Below are positions 61,996-64,000 of a stretch of DNA of 64,000 nucleotides, one piece after another (position 1 is the stretch's first letter; every line of letters starts with the position of its first letter). The DNA comes from Streptomyces sp. YIM 130001 (GTDB lineage: Bacteria > Actinomycetota > Actinomycetes > Streptomycetales > Streptomycetaceae). The DNA is taken from NCBI RefSeq assembly GCF_003574445.1, contig NZ_KZ984552.1, positions 310,001 to 374,000 on the forward strand. The letters run 5' to 3'. The translations under genes and the position numbers were made by a program. A model generated the notes under the pieces. The model searched no databases and was not told the origin of the DNA. It saw only the letters and a list, made by a program, of their open reading frames with translations.

Positions 61996-62076
61996 CGCGG
62001 CGGGCCGGTGCGGCCCGCCGCGTTACGCCATGCCGTGCCCGCCGGAACGTGCAGCGCACGTGCGTTCCGGCGGGCA
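61996..62076 (+). terminator. Tandem hairpins after the surface-protein gene
   Basis: Hairpin 1: CGCGGCGGGCC (61996-62006), loop GGTGC, GGCCCGCCGCG (62012-62022). Hairpin 2: 14-bp stem 62036-62049 with 62063-62076 (TGCCCGCCGGAACG), extended outward by ATGCC/GGCAT after one mismatch. Together they fill the gap before the hemoglobin gene. Confidence 0.8.
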
Positions 62077-62102
62077 GGGCATCGCCGATACCGTCAGGGC
62101 GC

Positions 62103-62522
62103 ATGGCGGATGTGACGATCTATCCGCGCATCGGCGGTGAGGACGCGGTCGCCGCAGCGGTGGACCTGTTCTACGAACGTGTGCCGGCCGACCCGCAGTC
62201 GGCCGGGTACTTCACCGGAGTCGACCTGGCCGTGCTGAAGCGGCACCAGCGTGCGTTCGTGGGCCGGGCGCTCGGGTCGGGCCGCCCGTACACCGGGCGG
62301 GCGATGCGCCGGACCCACAGCGGGATCGACGTCAGCTCGGAGGATTTCGACCGCGTACTCGGTCATCTGGTCGCGGCGCTCGAACTGACGGGGGCCGACG
62401 CGGCCACGGTCGGCTCGATCGCCGGGGCGGCGCCACTCGAGCCCGACGTCGTCGCGCGACCGTGGGCGGCAGCCGCAGTCGGCCGGGGCTCGTTCAGGCG
62501 CCCGGTGCCAGCGCGTCCCTAA
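62103..62522 (+). CDS. Group I truncated hemoglobin
   Basis: The protein has 139 residues: MADVTIYPRIGGEDAVAAAVDLFYERVPADPQSAGYFTGVDLAVLKRHQRAFVGRALGSGRPYTGRAMRRTHSGIDVSSEDFDRVLGHL. B10 tyrosine (LFYERV), the FVGRALGSGRPYTG loop and the proximal F8 histidine (MRRTHSGI) match trHbN proteins that bind O2 and NO. TACCGT lies 8 nt before the ATG with no ribosome binding site, suggesting a leaderless start. The C-terminal 25 residues look non-conserved, and 29 nt overlap the end of the convergent cobC-like gene. Confidence 0.9.
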   Translation: MADVTIYPRIGGEDAVAAAVDLFYERVPADPQSAGYFTGVDLAVLKRHQRAFVGRALGSGRPYTGRAMRRTHSGIDVSSEDFDRVLGHLVAALELTGADAATVGSIAGAAPLEPDVVARPWAAAAVGRGSFRRPVPARP

Positions 62523-64000
62523 GGGCCCGCAGGAAGCGTTCCGTCGTCGTCCGGTCGCGGACCGCGAGGCGCAGCCACTCGGGGCCGAGGCCGGGAAACG
62601 TGTCGCCGCGACGCACCGCGAAACCGTCCGCGCGCAGCCGTTCACGTACCCGCGCCGCCTGCGCCAGGCGGATCAGGACGAACGGGCCTTCGGCCGGCTC
62701 GACGACATGCACGCCGGTCAACCCGCCGAGCCCGGCGAGCAGATGGGCCCGGTCGGCCGCGATCCGGCCGGCCGCCCGCTCGGCCTCCTGCAGGGCGTGC
62801 GGCTCGACGCACGCTTCGGCCGCCGCGAGCGCCGGGCTGGACACCGGCCACAGCGGCTGGGCCCGTTCGAGCTCGGTCAGCAGGCCGGGCTCCGCCAGGA
62901 CGTAACCGATCCGCAGGCCCGCCAGGCCCCAGGTCTTGGTGAGGCTGCGCAGTACGACCAGTCCGGGCAGGTCCTGACGGCCGGCCAGCGCCTCGCGCTC
63001 GCCGGGAACGGCGTCCATGAACGCCTCGTCGACGACGAGGGTGCGGCCCGGCCGGGCGAGCGCGGCCAGGCTCACGGCCGGATGCAGGGCCGAGGTGGGG
63101 TTGGTCGGGTTGCCCACGACCACCAGGTCGGCGTCCTCGGGGACGGTGGCCGGGTCCAGGCGGAAGCCGTCCGCGGCGTCGAGCAGGACGCGTTCCACGT
63201 GGTGCCCGGCGTCGAGCAGCGCGGCCTCCGGCTCCGTGAACTGCGGATGGACGACCACCGCACGCCGAGGCCTCAGGGCCCGCGCGAGCAGGACGAACGC
63301 CTCGGCCGCTCCGGCGGTCAACAGCACGCGTTCCACGGGGAGTCCGTGCCGCCCGGCGACCGCTTCGCGGGCGCGGCGGCCGTCCGGATAGGCCGCGAGC
63401 GAGTCGAGGGAGGCGGCGACACGTTCGCGGAGCCAGGCGGGCGGCGTCCCCGTCCGTACGTTGACGGCGAGGTCGGTGAGGCCGGCGTCGCGCACCTCCG
63501 CATCGCCGTGATGCCGCAGATCGTGGACACCGGGGCAGGCAGTCGCAGTCGCAGTCGCCGGGCCGGACACCGCGGCGACCGGAGCGTGCCTGCGGGCCAC
63601 CGCGCAGGTGGCCGTGGCCGCGGAGCCGCCGGACTTCCGCTTGGGGACGAGCAGTTCGCCGCCTCCGGCGAGCGCGGCGGCCTCCGCGACGGACGGCGTG
63701 CCCGCGGCGGCGACGGGTGCGGGGGACGGATGCGGTACGGCCACGCCGGCGAGCCGGCCCGCAGGGTGGGTCACCAGCGGCACACCCAGCTTCCGTGCGA
63801 CCTCGACCAGTGCGGGCTCTTCCGACTTGCCGTCCACCGTGGCCAGCTCGGCCACCTCGAGCGGATCCAGTCCGGCCTCGTCGAGCGTGTCGAGGACGAG
63901 CCGCAGCACCACGTCGACCGTCGCGCCACGACGCGCACCGACGCCGACGACCACCGACGGCGGTCCGGGCTCGACCGAGCCCGCGCCGTCCGGGTGCGAC
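62494..64000 (-). CDS. CbiG C-terminal domain fused to CobC/CobD-type aminotransferase (5' end beyond window)
   Basis: At least 501 residues; the frame is still open at the window edge (...HPDGAGSVEPGPPSVVVGVGARRGATVDVVLRLV), so the true N terminus lies outside. The first 125 residues form a CbiG/CobE domain (SVVVGVGARRG, ELATVDGKSEEPALVEVARKLGVPLVTHPAGRLAGV). After a variable linker comes a class I PLP fold (VNVRTGTPPAWLRERVAASLDSLAAYPDGRRAREAVA, VVVGNPTNPTSALHP, Schiff-base lysine in LRSLTKTWGLAGLRIGY). This matches the Rv2231c/CobC type. Threonine-phosphate decarboxylase activity would supply the aminopropanol linker of cobalamin. Confidence 0.88.
   Translation of the reverse strand, partial: SHPDGAGSVEPGPPSVVVGVGARRGATVDVVLRLVLDTLDEAGLDPLEVAELATVDGKSEEPALVEVARKLGVPLVTHPAGRLAGVAVPHPSPAPVAAAGTPSVAEAAALAGGGELLVPKRKSGGSAATATCAVARRHAPVAAVSGPATATATACPGVHDLRHHGDAEVRDAGLTDLAVNVRTGTPPAWLRERVAASLDSLAAYPDGRRAREAVAGRHGLPVERVLLTAGAAEAFVLLARALRPRRAVVVHPQFTEPEAALLDAGHHVERVLLDAADGFRLDPATVPEDADLVVVGNPTNPTSALHPAVSLAALARPGRTLVVDEAFMDAVPGEREALAGRQDLPGLVVLRSLTKTWGLAGLRIGYVLAEPGLLTELERAQPLWPVSSPALAAAEACVEPHALQEAERAAGRIAADRAHLLAGLGGLTGVHVVEPAEGPFVLIRLAQAARVRERLRADGFAVRRGDTFPGLGPEWLRLAVRDRTTTERFLRALRDALAPGA

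Overview
The window is chromosomal DNA from a Streptomyces or close relative. The reasons are very high GC with strong third-position GC, many GTG/TTG starts and 4-nt stop/start overlaps, and marker genes such as opcA (G6PDH assembly), an actinobacterial suf operon led by sufR, ectABCD, MsiK-type sugar-transporter operons without an ATPase gene, a PbpA-type PBP and an LAETG surface protein. The order pgl-opcA-zwf-tal-tkt | ctaB ... ctaA ... suf ... dapD ... ect ... matches, from memory, the corresponding part of the S. coelicolor core chromosome. No transposon, prophage, CRISPR array or rRNA gene was found. Both window ends cut genes: pgl on the left and a CbiG/CobC fusion on the right.

Layout. 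1-5.9 kb: pentose phosphate operon on the minus strand (tkt, tal, zwf, opcA, pgl). 6.2-11.6 kb: heme O and heme A synthases (ctaB, ctaA), a small conserved protein, a degenerate amidohydrolase and an ABC-2 exporter. 11.7-18.5 kb: sufR-sufB-sufD-Rieske ferredoxin-sufC-sufS-sufU-sufT, closed by a strong terminator. 18.5-30.7 kb: esterase, membrane protein, SMR efflux pump with its TetR regulator and a 28-bp operator dyad, dapD, a second dapA-like gene, VOC and ABM-type proteins at palindromic promoters, a secreted nuclease, a large conserved unknown and an SDR.

30.8-32.9 kb is the most striking locus: a Ro60-family gene (rsr) preceded by three tandem Y-RNA genes. Two of the RNAs contain a circularly permuted tRNA-like module (T arm and 3' acceptor strand, a short loop, then 5' acceptor strand and D arm). 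All three share GGTGCG[A/C]AGGC-N6-TACTTC. A promoter places the start exactly at the first RNA.

33.2-40.9 kb: HAD hydrolase, double TerD protein, and a DeoR-controlled sugar/polyol ABC operon with a zinc alcohol dehydrogenase. 41.0-44.3 kb and 50.2-52.6 kb together encode parts of the oxidative uronate/aldarate route: a uronate-dehydrogenase-like enzyme, KdgD, a partner of unknown function, and an alpha-ketoglutarate-semialdehyde dehydrogenase next to an IclR regulator. A similar 16-nt operator-like sequence lies before both kdgD and the dehydrogenase gene. Between them lie a TIGR03086 protein, a penicillin-binding protein, a NarL/DesK-type two-component system with a membrane protein, and a GNAT acetyltransferase. 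52.7-64 kb: FrnE-like DsbA protein, two class V aminotransferases, ectABCD for ectoine and hydroxyectoine, an amidohydrolase, a sortase-motif surface protein, a truncated hemoglobin and a cobalamin biosynthesis fusion.

A recurring feature is a -10-like TANNNT hexamer lying 6-8 nt before a start codon with no Shine-Dalgarno sequence, at about ten genes here. This suggests frequent leaderless transcription.
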